From positions 1 through 37,544 of the forward strand of contig CAUJFL010000260.1 in the NCBI GenBank assembly GCA_963169165.1: a stretch of 37,544 nt of DNA, written 5' to 3'. Under the pieces are notes generated by a model. That model was not told where the DNA came from. It saw nothing but the letters and a program-made list of their open reading frames with translations, and did not search any database. A program made the translations under genes and the position numbers. The DNA comes from Myxococcota bacterium (GTDB lineage: Bacteria > Myxococcota_A > Polyangia > Polyangiales > Polyangiaceae). Position 1 is the first letter of the stretch. The number at the start of each line of letters is the position of its first letter. This document shows, piece by piece, positions 29,808-37,500 of this stretch.

Positions 29808-32800
29808 TCAGGGCGAAGGGACGATCGAGAACTCGGACTTGCGGAACACCACCCAGTCGCCTGGCTTGGCGCAGCCGAGCGTCAGCTGGACCTGGACCTG
29901 CTGGCTCTGCAGCAGGTTCACCGCGTTGGGGGGCAGATCGTAGGTCCAGGTGGTGAAGTTGCCGAACGGGCCGTTGAACGGCGCGCCGTGCGGGACGCCG
30001 GTGATGAACACCGACTGCCCCACGACGTCGCCGTTGACCTTCACGTCGAAGCAGTACTCGTTCGAGTTGGCGTGGTCGTCCAGCGTCATCAACAGCTGCA
30101 GCTTGGCAGACTCGACCTGGCCGGCCTGGACGCCGCTCACCGAGTAGGCGAGGCTGAACGTCTCGCCCGTGTGGATGAGGCCGTGACACTTGCCTCCCTC
30201 ACAGTACTGCCCCGGCGGATCGCTCACCGACACCTCGCTGCAGACGTAGGTCGGTGTCGACTGTCCACAGGAGGCCGCCGGGCTCCCGCCCGCGCCCGCC
30301 GCGCCGCCGCCGCCGCCCGCGCCCGCCGCGCCGCCGCCGCCGCAGTCGAGCTTGTACATCATCGGCCCAGAGTAGGGGCCGTCCCAGGCCTGGAGATCGT
30401 CGGAGCCCATGTAGTCGACCTTGTCGCCCTGTGTGCCGATGGTCGCCGCCTGGTTGCTCGTGGGCGTCCAGACGAGCCAGTACGTCGTGCCGGGGCTCAT
30501 CGCGACGGTCTTGTCGAACGCCGCGCCCTGCCAACCGGCCGCCTTGGTCGCGATGAACGAGGCCGACGCGAGCTCGTCGCCGGGCCTGCCGCCGCCGTCG
30601 CTGTAGAGGCGCAGGTAGTTGGGTTTCTGAAGATCTCCTCCGCTCGTGTAGACCTCGGCGCCGCTGACGTCGAGGCCGGTGACGGCGACGTGCTTCATGG
30701 CCAACGATTTCGTGCCGGTGGTCGCGCCGTTCTGCATCGACGTGGTGTTCCGTCCGAAGCACATCTGGCCCTGCGAGCCGCCTCCCGCGCCGCCCGCGCC
30801 GCCGCCGCCGCCCGCCCCGCCGTTGCCTCCCTGCGTGGTGAAGCTCGACGGCTGCGACTCGCGCTGACCGGCGCTGTTGTACGCGAGCACACGCCAGTAA
30901 TACTGTGTGCCGGGCGCCAGCAGCCCCTCGGGGAGCGTCAGCGACGTGCCATACGACGGGCGCTCCCAGCGCCCGACCTTGCCCGCGGCGTCGCGCGACA
31001 GGATGACCACGTACGCGTCGAAATTCGACCAGTCATCCGTCGTCGTCCAGGTCAGCGTCGGCGTCAGTGACGGCTGCGTGACGTCGCCGAGCGTCGGCGG
31101 GGTGGGGAATTTCACGGCGTGCGTCGGGTCGACCGTGCTCGGCTGCCCTCCGGTCGAGCTGCCGACCACGCTGCTCGGCTCGGTCTCGAGCTTCTGACAC
31201 TGAAAGGCGGGCCCTGGATCGTGGAGCTGCACGCCCCACGCGCCGGGCGACGCCGGGATGGCCAGCTCGTACTGGGTGTGCGGCTCGGCGACGTTGGGCG
31301 ACGGCCCGAACGACGCGCCGCCCTCGACGCCGGCGGCCTTCTGGTCGACCAGCACGCCGTCCTTGCGGACCTCGACGTGCTGATCTCCGTAGGCGCGGAT
31401 CTCCCAGCGCTCCTTTCCGCCGCCGGTCCACACCTGAAACTGGTTGTAACAGTCGGGCTCGATGTCGTCGCCCCCGTAGAACCAATCGTTGAGCAGCCAG
31501 AGCTTGGAGCCGTCGAAATCTGCGTAAAAATAGGTGTACATGCCCTTCGCGGGCTTCACGTCGAACCACTCGTACTTGCCGCCGGACTGTCCCGTCCAGT
31601 CGGTGTGCTTGCCGTCGGCCGTGTGGGCGTAGGCGCTCTTCGGCTGCTCGAACTGCGCGGGGGCCTCGGCCGTGGTCGTGAACGACAGCTTGCCGCCCGT
31701 CGGTGAGCTGACCGCGCCGCCGGTCGCGCCCTTGACCTTCGAGAAATCGAGCTCGCAGGTGGCGCTGGCCGGCAGCGTCGTCGACGGGCGGAACGTCAGG
31801 CGCAGCGCGTCTGGATCCACGATGACCTGGCCCTCGAGCGAGGGACCGCCACACTTGAGCGAGACTGTGCTCGACGTCGCGGACGCAGGATCGATTCGCT
31901 TGTTGAAGGTGACGGGGATGCCGCCGTACCTCGGGAAGCTCGAGGTGGTGAGCTTCGGGACGCGCCCCGCCACGAAGGGAGGCACCGCCGCCACCGTGCC
32001 GCTCGTGCCCGAGCCGAACACGAGGTTGCCGTCGACGAGCGCGACCCAGCTCGGCAGCGTCTTGGTGTTGGAGGTGACGGCGCGCGGCTGGGTGAAGTCG
32101 GAGAGATCGAGCACCGAGACCAGCTGGCGCTCGAGCCCGACGACCAGCGTGCGCCCGATCACGCGCCCCACGAACGCGTCGTGAAGCTCGCTGTCGGTGT
32201 AGATCAGCGCGGGCGCGGACGGGCTGGCGAAGTCGGCGACGCGGAGGCCCTTGCCCTTCACGAGGCCGATCACCTTCGAGCCCTTCGCGACGAGGCCCGC
32301 GAGCGCGCCGCCCGCGTCGAGCGAGCCTGTCTTGGCGGGCGCCGCGCCGATCGACCAGCTGTCGATCTTGCCGTCGGCGAACCCGAGGTACAGCGACCGC
32401 CCGCCCGCGGCCACGTGGGTCGGCGCCGCCGGGAGCGTGATCGCGACGTCCATCGACAGCGACGCCGTCCCGCCCGAGATGGCGGAGGTGACCGGCTGGA
32501 GCGTCGTCCCGGCCACGATGAAGAGGCGGTTGGACGCCCGCGCGAGGCCAGTGGCAGCCTGCGGCAGCCCCTGCAGCTTGCCGATCGGCAGCGGCGCGTC
32601 GGGCGACAGCAGCCGCACCGCGTGCAGCGTGCCGGTCGCGTCGAGCAGGTACGCTGTGCCGGTCGCGTCGTCGTACTCTGCGGCGACGAGGCTCGCGCCG
32701 GTGGTGATCGTGGAGACCTCCTGCGGCGCAGCCGGGTTCGACAGATCGAGCACCCCGGCCGTCGTCGCGTGGGCCGCGAGCACGAACGGACCGACGTTGA

Positions 32801-33113
32801 ACACCTGCGTGGTTGGCGCGCCGAACGTCAGCGTCCCGAGCGTGGCGGCCGCCGGCGCGCTCTCGAGGCCGAGCCCCGGCTTGGCGCCGCCGCTGCCAGA
32901 CGTGCCCGAGCCGCCCGATGCGCCTGCCACGCCGCCCGCGCCGGCCCCGGTGCTGCCCCCGGCGGGCGAACCGGCGGCGCCCGCGGTCGCGCCGCCGGCG
33001 CCCGCGACTCCGCCCGGGGGCGCGCCGCTGGGGGTCTCGAGTTCACCACCGGCGCACGCGAACACGACGAGCGGACCGAGGAGGATGGCGATGGAACGAC
33101 GGAGGTTCGACAT
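29808..33113 (-). CDS. Large multidomain lipoprotein (beta-propeller, Ig-like, FnIII, Gly linkers)
   Basis: A 1101-residue protein; ATG 33113 gives a lipoprotein signal with Cys20 (VVFAC). Residues 30-80 are a Gly/Ala linker. About 90-385 has propeller-like repeats of LVIVD type (GVLDLSNPAAPQEVST, then VSVLDLSDFTQPRAVTS). About 388-482 is an Ig-like domain with a typical FNKRIDPASA segment. About 483-645 is a Trp/Tyr-rich beta sandwich (FYADFDGSKLWLLNDW), possibly carbohydrate-binding. About 660-762 is fibronectin type III. Gly linkers at 762-781 and 925-944 flank a domain with RLYSDGGGRPGDELASASF and PGTTYWLVW. A final Cys-containing beta domain ends the protein. It is likely a cell-surface binding protein. 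The isolated gene has its own AT-rich upstream region. Confidence 0.85.
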   Translation of the reverse strand: MSNLRRSIAILLGPLVVFACAGGELETPSGAPPGGVAGAGGATAGAAGSPAGGSTGAGAGGVAGASGGSGTSGSGGAKPGLGLESAPAAATLGTLTFGAPTTQVFNVGPFVLAAHATTAGVLDLSNPAAPQEVSTITTGASLVAAEYDDATGTAYLLDATGTLHAVRLLSPDAPLPIGKLQGLPQAATGLARASNRLFIVAGTTLQPVTSAISGGTASLSMDVAITLPAAPTHVAAGGRSLYLGFADGKIDSWSIGAAPAKTGSLDAGGALAGLVAKGSKVIGLVKGKGLRVADFASPSAPALIYTDSELHDAFVGRVIGRTLVVGLERQLVSVLDLSDFTQPRAVTSNTKTLPSWVALVDGNLVFGSGTSGTVAAVPPFVAGRVPKLTTSSFPRYGGIPVTFNKRIDPASATSSTVSLKCGGPSLEGQVIVDPDALRLTFRPSTTLPASATCELDFSKVKGATGGAVSSPTGGKLSFTTTAEAPAQFEQPKSAYAHTADGKHTDWTGQSGGKYEWFDVKPAKGMYTYFYADFDGSKLWLLNDWFYGGDDIEPDCYNQFQVWTGGGKERWEIRAYGDQHVEVRKDGVLVDQKAAGVEGGASFGPSPNVAEPHTQYELAIPASPGAWGVQLHDPGPAFQCQKLETEPSSVVGSSTGGQPSTVDPTHAVKFPTPPTLGDVTQPSLTPTLTWTTTDDWSNFDAYVVILSRDAAGKVGRWERPSYGTSLTLPEGLLAPGTQYYWRVLAYNSAGQRESQPSSFTTQGGNGGAGGGGGAGGAGGGSQGQMCFGRNTTSMQNGATTGTKSLAMKHVAVTGLDVSGAEVYTSGGDLQKPNYLRLYSDGGGRPGDELASASFIATKAAGWQGAAFDKTVAMSPGTTYWLVWTPTSNQAATIGTQGDKVDYMGSDDLQAWDGPYSGPMMYKLDCGGGGAAGAGGGGGAAGAGGSPAASCGQSTPTYVCSEVSVSDPPGQYCEGGKCHGLIHTGETFSLAYSVSGVQAGQVESAKLQLLMTLDDHANSNEYCFDVKVNGDVVGQSVFITGVPHGAPFNGPFGNFTTWTYDLPPNAVNLLQSQQVQVQLTLGCAKPGDWVVFRKSEFSIVPSP
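30288..30342 (-). repeat. Perfect 27-bp tandem duplication in a Gly-rich linker
   Basis: Two exact copies with a 27-bp period (30288-30315 and 30315-30342), each encoding GGGGAAGAG on the minus strand within the large lipoprotein. This is in-frame linker expansion and a likely site of length variation between strains. Confidence 0.8.
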
Positions 33114-33165
33114 GTGGCCATAAGAACATGGCTCTCGACAACACAATCAGAAAATTGTGTGTGGC
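33114..33165 (-). promoter_or_regulatory. AT-rich island with inverted repeat; candidate promoter of the large lipoprotein
   Basis: This is the only clearly AT-rich stretch seen in the window. ACACAAT (33141-33147) and ATTGTGT (33154-33160) form a perfect 7-bp inverted repeat around a 6-base loop. On the minus strand TTGTGT (33146-33141) and TTATGG (33123-33118) are spaced by 17 bp, a possible -35/-10 pair. The -10 ends only 4 bp before the ATG, so the transcript would be leaderless or nearly so. No T-tract follows the hairpin, so it is not a typical terminator for the tRNA. Confidence 0.35.
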
Positions 33166-33210
33166 CCGGCCGCGCGCCATCGCGCCCGAAGTGATCGGGG
33201 TCTCGCCGCG

Positions 33211-33287
33211 CTTGGTGGGCCGGCCGGGACTCGAACCCGGGACCTACGGATTAAAAGTCCGCAGCTCTGACCGACTGAGCTACCAGC
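33211..33287 (-). tRNA. tRNA-Lys (anticodon UUU)
   Basis: A 77-nt cloverleaf including an encoded CCA. The acceptor arms GGGCTGG and CCGGCCC pair with one G-U. The D arm is GCTC-AGTCGGTCA-GAGC. The anticodon stem GCGGA/TCCGT holds the loop CTTTTAA with anticodon TTT. The T arm is CCGGG-TTCGAGT-CCCGG. The discriminator base is A, as expected for Lys. It reads AAA and AAG codons. It stands alone between the zinc-ribbon protein gene (divergent) and the large lipoprotein gene. Confidence 0.97.
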
Positions 33288-33367
33288 CCAAGCCGCGCCC
33301 AGATAGCGCCGTTCGTCGACGTCGTCGAGGGGCAACGCGCGTCTCGACGGCGGCGAGGTTCGTGGTC

Positions 33368-34126
33368 ATGGTCTCCCGCATGTGTCCGCGCTGCGGCCTC
33401 TCCGCCGTCCCTGTGTACCTCGGCACGCGACCGCGATGCGCGGGGTGCGGCGCCGAGCTCAGCCCGGCTTCCCAGCGCGCGCTCGTCGCGCCCGGGCGAC
33501 GCGCGCGGCTCGGCGGGACGGTCACGCGCGGCCTCGGGTGGGTGGTGCTCGCGACCGGCCTGTTCGTCGCGCTGACGCTGGGGCTGCTGTTCAAGTGGCT
33601 GTGGCCGGCCGGGATCCTCGGGTACCTCGTCGGCGGTGGGCTCACGCTCGTCACTGTGTTGACGGCGTTCGCGCTGCTCCGCGGCGGAAAGAACCTCGTC
33701 ACCGCGGGCTCGCACGCGGAGCGTGAGGTGAAGGAGAAGGCCATCTACGCGCTCGCGGCGCGGCGCCATGGTCGATTGACCGTCGGTGAGGTCTCGCGAG
33801 CGCTGCGCGTCACCGAGCGCGAGGCAGACGCGCTGCTGACCGCGCTCGCGGTCGAGCGCTCGGAGGTGGTCGCCATGGACGTCGACGAAGAGGGCGCGGT
33901 GTCGTTTCGGGTCGCGCGCCGCGGCTCAGTAGTCGCCCGAGGCTCCACCCCCTCCCGACGAGCCGCCGCCTCCGCCGCTCCCGCGCCCGCCGCCCGAGCC
34001 GCCCCCACCCCCGCCGCGACCGAAGAACAGAAAGAAGAAGAAGATCTGCCTGAAGGTCGGGCTCACGATCAGCAAGAAGACGACGACGAGCCCCGCGCCC
34101 ACGGCGAGCAGCGGCGACACGCGTGA
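33368..34126 (+). CDS. Zinc-ribbon, two-helix membrane protein with winged-helix-like domain
   Basis: A 252-residue protein; ATG 33368, with ATG 33380 as an alternative. A zinc ribbon has C6/C9 (CPRCG) and C24/C27 (CAGCG). Two membrane helices cover about 54-77 and 80-104. Residues 122-185 look like a winged helix (RHGRLTVGEVSRALRVTEREADALLTAL, ending in a short beta wing). From residue 187 to the stop the sequence is Ala/Pro/Glu-rich and lies exactly opposite the Gly-rich tail of the TPM gene on the other strand, a 201-bp overlap. The first 185 residues are therefore well supported and the last 66 may be non-functional extension. No named family is recognised. A regulatory or sensor role is only a guess from the architecture. 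Confidence 0.65.
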   Translation: MVSRMCPRCGLSAVPVYLGTRPRCAGCGAELSPASQRALVAPGRRARLGGTVTRGLGWVVLATGLFVALTLGLLFKWLWPAGILGYLVGGGLTLVTVLTAFALLRGGKNLVTAGSHAEREVKEKAIYALAARRHGRLTVGEVSRALRVTEREADALLTALAVERSEVVAMDVDEEGAVSFRVARRGSVVARGSTPSRRAAASAAPAPAARAAPTPAATEEQKEEEDLPEGRAHDQQEDDDEPRAHGEQRRHA

Positions 34127-34669
34127 CGTCGGCGCGGCGCGCGGCGGCGGGCGCTTCGCCGCGGCGGCGCGCTCTTCCGGGGTGCTGCCGGCGACGAGCT
34201 CGCGGAGGATGGCGTCGGTGCCCGCGTCGATCGCGGCGCGCAGGTCTCCCTTGCTCATCCGAGGGGCGATCACCTCGCGAATGACGCGCGACGACTGCAC
34301 GTCGGTGAGCGCGCCGCCGACGCCCTTGCCGGTCTCGATGCGGATCTTTCGCTCGCCGGTCGCGATCACCAGCAACACGCCGGTGTCCGCGCCCTTCGCG
34401 CCGACCCCCCACGCGTTGAACGCCTCGTAGGCGACGTCGTCGACGGTCTTGCCGCGCAGGCTCGGCGTCGCGTACGCGACCACCGAGAACCCGGTGCGCC
34501 TGCGCGCGGCGTCGAGCTTGTCGTCGAGCGCGCGGACCTCGGCTCGAGAGAGCGTGCCGGTCGCGTCGACGACATAGCCGTCGAGGCGGGGCAGCGCCGG
34601 ATCGGCCGCCAGGCCGGGCGACGTCCACAGCGCGATCCACGCGAGCGCGAGCGCGACGAGCGACCACAC
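33926..34669 (-). CDS. TPM-domain (DUF477/YgcG-like) membrane protein
   Basis: A 247-residue protein from a GTG at 34669, chosen because it begins an ideal signal peptide (MWSLVALALAWIALWTSPGLAA). The TPM domain covers about 27-160: LDGYVVDATGTLSRAEVRALDDKL, then TGFSVVAYATPSL, GVLLVIATGERKIRIETGKG and IAPRMSKGDLRAAIDAG. One membrane helix follows at 184-216, notably Phe-rich, and then a Gly/Ser tail to the terminal DY. Such proteins regularly occur beside LemA, which lies 44 bp upstream here. The function of the pair is unsettled; TPM domains have been linked to repair of photosystem II in plants and to acid phosphatase activity. The Gly tail is overlapped by the opposite-strand gene. Confidence 0.88.
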   Translation of the reverse strand: MWSLVALALAWIALWTSPGLAADPALPRLDGYVVDATGTLSRAEVRALDDKLDAARRRTGFSVVAYATPSLRGKTVDDVAYEAFNAWGVGAKGADTGVLLVIATGERKIRIETGKGVGGALTDVQSSRVIREVIAPRMSKGDLRAAIDAGTDAILRELVAGSTPEERAAAAKRPPPRAAPTSRVSPLLAVGAGLVVVFLLIVSPTFRQIFFFFLFFGRGGGGGGSGGGRGSGGGGGSSGGGGASGDY

Positions 34670-34713
34670 CGAGCGCGCCCGCGCGCGCCCGTCGACCAGG
34701 GCGAGGAGCGCGG

Positions 34714-35358
34714 TCAGAAGCTGACCTTCGGCGCGGCCTGTGCCTCGGTCGAGGCGGTGAAGTAGACGCGCGCCTTGAACGGCTTGCCGGTGACCTTGTT
34801 GACGACCTGACCGCCGACCTTGCCGAGCTCGGCGTTGAACGTCTTGACCGCCGCGTTGTACTCCTCGCGCGCGCGCAAGATGCGGTTCTCCGTGCCCTCG
34901 AGCTGGGTCTGGAGATCTCGGAAGCCGGCGCTCGCCTTCAGCTCGGGATAGGCCTCTTGCGCGACGAGCAGCCGGGACAGCGAGCCCTTCAGCTGATCTT
35001 GGGCCTTCTGGAAGGCGGCGACCTTGGCGGGATCGGAGAGATCGTCGGCCGACAGCTTGATCTGCGTCGCGGCCGCGCGCGCCTCCATCACCTTGGTCAG
35101 CGTCGTCTCTTCGTGCTTGGCCGACGCCTTCACGGTGGCGACGAGGTTGGGGACGAGATCGTAGCGGCGCTGCAGCTGCGCCTCGACGTTGGCCCATTTC
35201 TGGTCGGCCGTCGCGTCGGCCTCGATCAGCTGATCGTACTTCTGGCACCCTGGGAGCGCGGCGGCCGAGGTGACGACGAGCGCGACGGGGACGGCGGGGG
35301 CGACGGACGCGGCGACGAGCGCGACGCGCGCCACGACGCCGCGGAGCGTGGTGTTCAT
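34714..35358 (-). CDS. LemA-family lipoprotein
   Basis: A 214-residue protein. ATG 35358 is chosen; an ATG 12 bp upstream is equally possible. A signal peptide ends at a lipobox with Cys38 (LPGC), an addition compared with standard LemA proteins, which have a membrane helix. The LemA domain is clear: NVEAQLQRRYDLVPNLVATV, KASAKHEETTLTKVMEARA, LSRLLVAQEAYPELKAS, FRDLQTQLEGTENRI, REEYNAAVKTFN. It forms a long helical bundle on the periplasmic side, with no known enzymatic activity. It is followed by the TPM gene and preceded, 41 bp away, by a Spy/CpxP-like lipoprotein gene on the same strand, so all three may share a transcript. Confidence 0.93.
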   Translation of the reverse strand: MNTTLRGVVARVALVAASVAPAVPVALVVTSAAALPGCQKYDQLIEADATADQKWANVEAQLQRRYDLVPNLVATVKASAKHEETTLTKVMEARAAATQIKLSADDLSDPAKVAAFQKAQDQLKGSLSRLLVAQEAYPELKASAGFRDLQTQLEGTENRILRAREEYNAAVKTFNAELGKVGGQVVNKVTGKPFKARVYFTASTEAQAAPKVSF

Positions 35359-35399
35359 GGCGCGCAGCATGTGTCGCCGATCGCGCCGCGCCAAGGGGG

Positions 35400-36320
35400 T
35401 CAGCGGCGCTCGACGCCGTCGCGCACCTTGGCGGCGAGCGCGGCGCGCTGTCCCTTGGTCAAGACCGACGCGGCGAGCCGCGACAGCTGCGCCGCGCCGA
35501 AGGTCCACCGCTCGACGAGCGCGGCCCCCTCCTGTCCGAACGAATACGCGCTCGCGTCGAACGTGTCGGACACGAACGCGTCCTCGGCGGCCTTGCGTTC
35601 AGCGACGAAGCGCTCGCGACGCGCCCTCCGATCGGGGAACGCGGTGTCGAAGATCGCGCTGGCTCCTTGTCGTAGCGTTTCGAGCTGATCGCGCGACAGG
35701 CCGAGCTCTTCGACGGCGCGCCGCTCGCCGTGAGAGCGCGCGGCGTCGGTCTCACGCGCCTCGCGCGGGGTCGCCCCGCCCTCGCGCCGCGCGCGCATCG
35801 TCAGCACCAGCTCGAGGCGCTGATCGGCGTCGAGGGTGGCGTGGAGCTGGTTGGCCGCGGCGACGAACGAGGCGCGCGCGGCGCGAAGATCGGACTCGAG
35901 CCTGGCGCGCTTCGCCGCGATCGCGGCCTCGTCGACGTCGCCTCGTTCGACGCCGTCCGCGAGCATCAGCGCGAGCGCTCGCCCCGAGTCGCGCGCCGGG
36001 CGCATCCCATCGGCGAGCGCGTCCTCCAGCTGGTCGACCTTCGCGCGCTGCTCGTCACGTAGCTCGAGCTCGCGCACCAGCGCGAGCGCGCGCGGCACCG
36101 TGGGTCGCGGCGTCGCCTTCGGCTCGACCTCGATGGCGTCGGCGGGCACCTCGATGGCGGTGGCTTGCCCGTCCGCGGCGGCTCCAGAGATGTCACGAGG
36201 CGAGTCGGGGGGTGACCCGCCGCACGCGGCCAGCGCCGCGACGCCGACGGCGACGACCACCGTGCGCGCGAGGTGGCTGGAGAGGATGGCGCGGGCCTTG
36301 TGCAGCGGGGCGTGGGACAT
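35400..36320 (-). CDS. Spy/CpxP-like periplasmic lipoprotein
   Basis: A 306-residue protein, ATG at 36320, with a lipobox LAAC at Cys33. After a short spacer it is almost entirely helical and charged, with two LTxxQ-like elements: LELRDEQRAKVDQLEDAL and LGLSRDQLETLRQG. A third similar region is VLTKGQRAALAAKV at the C-terminus. This pattern is that of Spy/CpxP-type periplasmic chaperones, which bind misfolded proteins or sense envelope stress, although the protein is about twice the usual length and may hold two copies of the unit. It is likely anchored in the outer or inner membrane. The divergent gene on the other side starts 97 bp away. Confidence 0.65.
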   Translation of the reverse strand: MSHAPLHKARAILSSHLARTVVVAVGVAALAACGGSPPDSPRDISGAAADGQATAIEVPADAIEVEPKATPRPTVPRALALVRELELRDEQRAKVDQLEDALADGMRPARDSGRALALMLADGVERGDVDEAAIAAKRARLESDLRAARASFVAAANQLHATLDADQRLELVLTMRARREGGATPREARETDAARSHGERRAVEELGLSRDQLETLRQGASAIFDTAFPDRRARRERFVAERKAAEDAFVSDTFDASAYSFGQEGAALVERWTFGAAQLSRLAASVLTKGQRAALAAKVRDGVERR

Positions 36321-36417
36321 GACGCGGAGCCTAGTGACGTCGGGCGTGAAGTCCCGTCGAGGGGCCGAGACTTTGCACTTCTTCGCCGAAGCGCGCGCCC
36401 CGTGCGACGCTCGGCGC

Positions 36418-37275
36418 ATGCCAGCCCGCTTGGCCTCGCAGAGCGACGCCCTCTACACCGAGCTCCGCCGCGTCTGCTTCGGCTTCGCTGGCGTCGAGGA
36501 GAAGCTCTCTCACGGCGCGCCGTGGTTCCACGTGCGCGGCAAGATGTTCGCGGCGTTCGCCGACCAGCACCACGGCGACGGGCGGATCGCGCTCTGGTGC
36601 AAGGCGACCCTCGAGGAGCAGGCGCGGCTCGTCCGCGAGGAGCCCACGCGATACTTCGTGCCGCCCTACGTGGGGACGCGAGGCTGGGTGGGCGCGCGCC
36701 TGGATCTGCCCGAGGTCGACTGGATCGAACTCGCCATCCTGCTCGAGGCCGGGTGGGCGACGGTGGTGCCCCGCAGCCTCGCGCACGCAGCCGCGAAGCC
36801 CGCGCCGCCGCCGCCTCGCCGCGCTCGCACCGACGCGGCGGTCGCCGAGGCGGCCCTCGCGCGGTTGACCGAGGCGTGCCTCGCGCTCGAAGGAGCCTCG
36901 GTCGAGCGCGGAGGCAAGCACGCCACCTTTCGCGTGAAGAAGCGGCCGTTCGCATACTTCATCGACAACCACCACGGCGACGGCGTGGTCGGCGCGTGCT
37001 TCAAGGTGGAGACCGGCGCACAGGCCGGGCTCGCCGCGGCCGACCCCGTGCGACGCTTCGTCCCTGCGTACCTCGGTCCGCGAGGGTGGCTCGGCGTTCG
37101 CCTCGATCTCTCGCGCGTCGACTGGAGAGAGGTCGCCCGGTACGCCCGAGAGAGCCACGCGCGCATCGTCGCGCCGCGTCGTCGCGGGAGGGGGTTAGCT
37201 GCGCTCCACCAGGGAGCGTTTCACCCGAAGTCGAGCGTGGGATGGCGCCCGATGGTGCTCGTGGAACCCAGCTGA
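36418..37275 (+). CDS. Tandem YjbR/MmcQ-domain protein
   Basis: A 285-residue protein, ATG at 36418, made of two copies of a YjbR (MmcQ) domain. Copy one covers about 8-120 and copy two about 142-253. Aligned landmarks are HGAPWFHVRGKMFAAFADQHHGDG against GKHATFRVKKRPFAYFIDNHHGDG; RYFVPPYVGTRGWVGARLDL against RRFVPAYLGPRGWLGVRLDL; and VDWIELA against VDWREVA. YjbR domains have a double-wing fold and are suspected DNA-binding proteins; single-domain members are about 115 residues, so this is an internal duplication with a Pro-rich linker (129-137). The last 30 residues, after IVAPRRRG, have no counterpart in copy one and may derive from adjacent foreign DNA. Confidence 0.85.
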   Translation: MPARLASQSDALYTELRRVCFGFAGVEEKLSHGAPWFHVRGKMFAAFADQHHGDGRIALWCKATLEEQARLVREEPTRYFVPPYVGTRGWVGARLDLPEVDWIELAILLEAGWATVVPRSLAHAAAKPAPPPPRRARTDAAVAEAALARLTEACLALEGASVERGGKHATFRVKKRPFAYFIDNHHGDGVVGACFKVETGAQAGLAAADPVRRFVPAYLGPRGWLGVRLDLSRVDWREVARYARESHARIVAPRRRGRGLAALHQGAFHPKSSVGWRPMVLVEPS

Positions 37276-37329
37276 GGACCCCAGCGATCTCCGTCGATCG
37301 TGAGACACAAAACCAACGAGCAACCGCTG

Positions 37330-37431
37330 TGTGCCGCAGGGGACTCCGACCCGCAGCATGTAGTACACCGCCGTGAGGATGCTCGCGGCCACGGCCATGG
37401 ACACTTCAGCGCCGACCAAGATCTGATCCAC
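37330..37431 (-). pseudogene. Possible transposase remnant (IS110-like C-terminal scrap)
   Basis: On the minus strand an open frame includes MAVAASILTAVYYMLRVGVP. This resembles the C-terminal part of IS110-family transposases, where a helix containing ILxAxYxML and GVPY precedes a DLG motif. Here the resemblance stops after GVPC and no DLG follows, so only about 20 residues fit. The frame continues as unrelated sequence to 37195, opposite the end of the YjbR gene. It is a weak call based on a short match by eye. Confidence 0.3.
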
Positions 37432-37500
37432 CCAGCGCCGGCCAGGTGATCCACCCAGCGGCGTGGTCGCCGACGGGAGCGCCGGGATCGTGATCCACCC
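37408..37500 (-). repeat. Three direct repeats, insertion-sequence end-like (IS21-type multiple terminal repeats?)
   Basis: Read on the minus strand each unit is GGGTGGATCA, a 7- or 10-base spacer, then GGCGCT. Copies lie at 37500-37478, 37456-37434 and 37433-37408. The last two abut exactly and the first is separated by 21 bp. The core GGGTGGATCA is identical in all three. Head-to-tail repeats of this size near a boundary are typical of transposase-binding sites at IS21-family ends, so an element probably lies just outside the window or has been lost. Confidence 0.5.

Noticed and set aside
33141-33160. Intrinsic terminator for tRNA-Lys
   Set aside because: The 7-bp stem is AT-rich, its loop holds the only short T run, and no T-tract follows it on the tRNA strand.
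33211-33287. Attachment site of an integrated element at tRNA-Lys
   Set aside because: No integrase gene and no second copy of the tRNA 3' end were seen on either side within the window.
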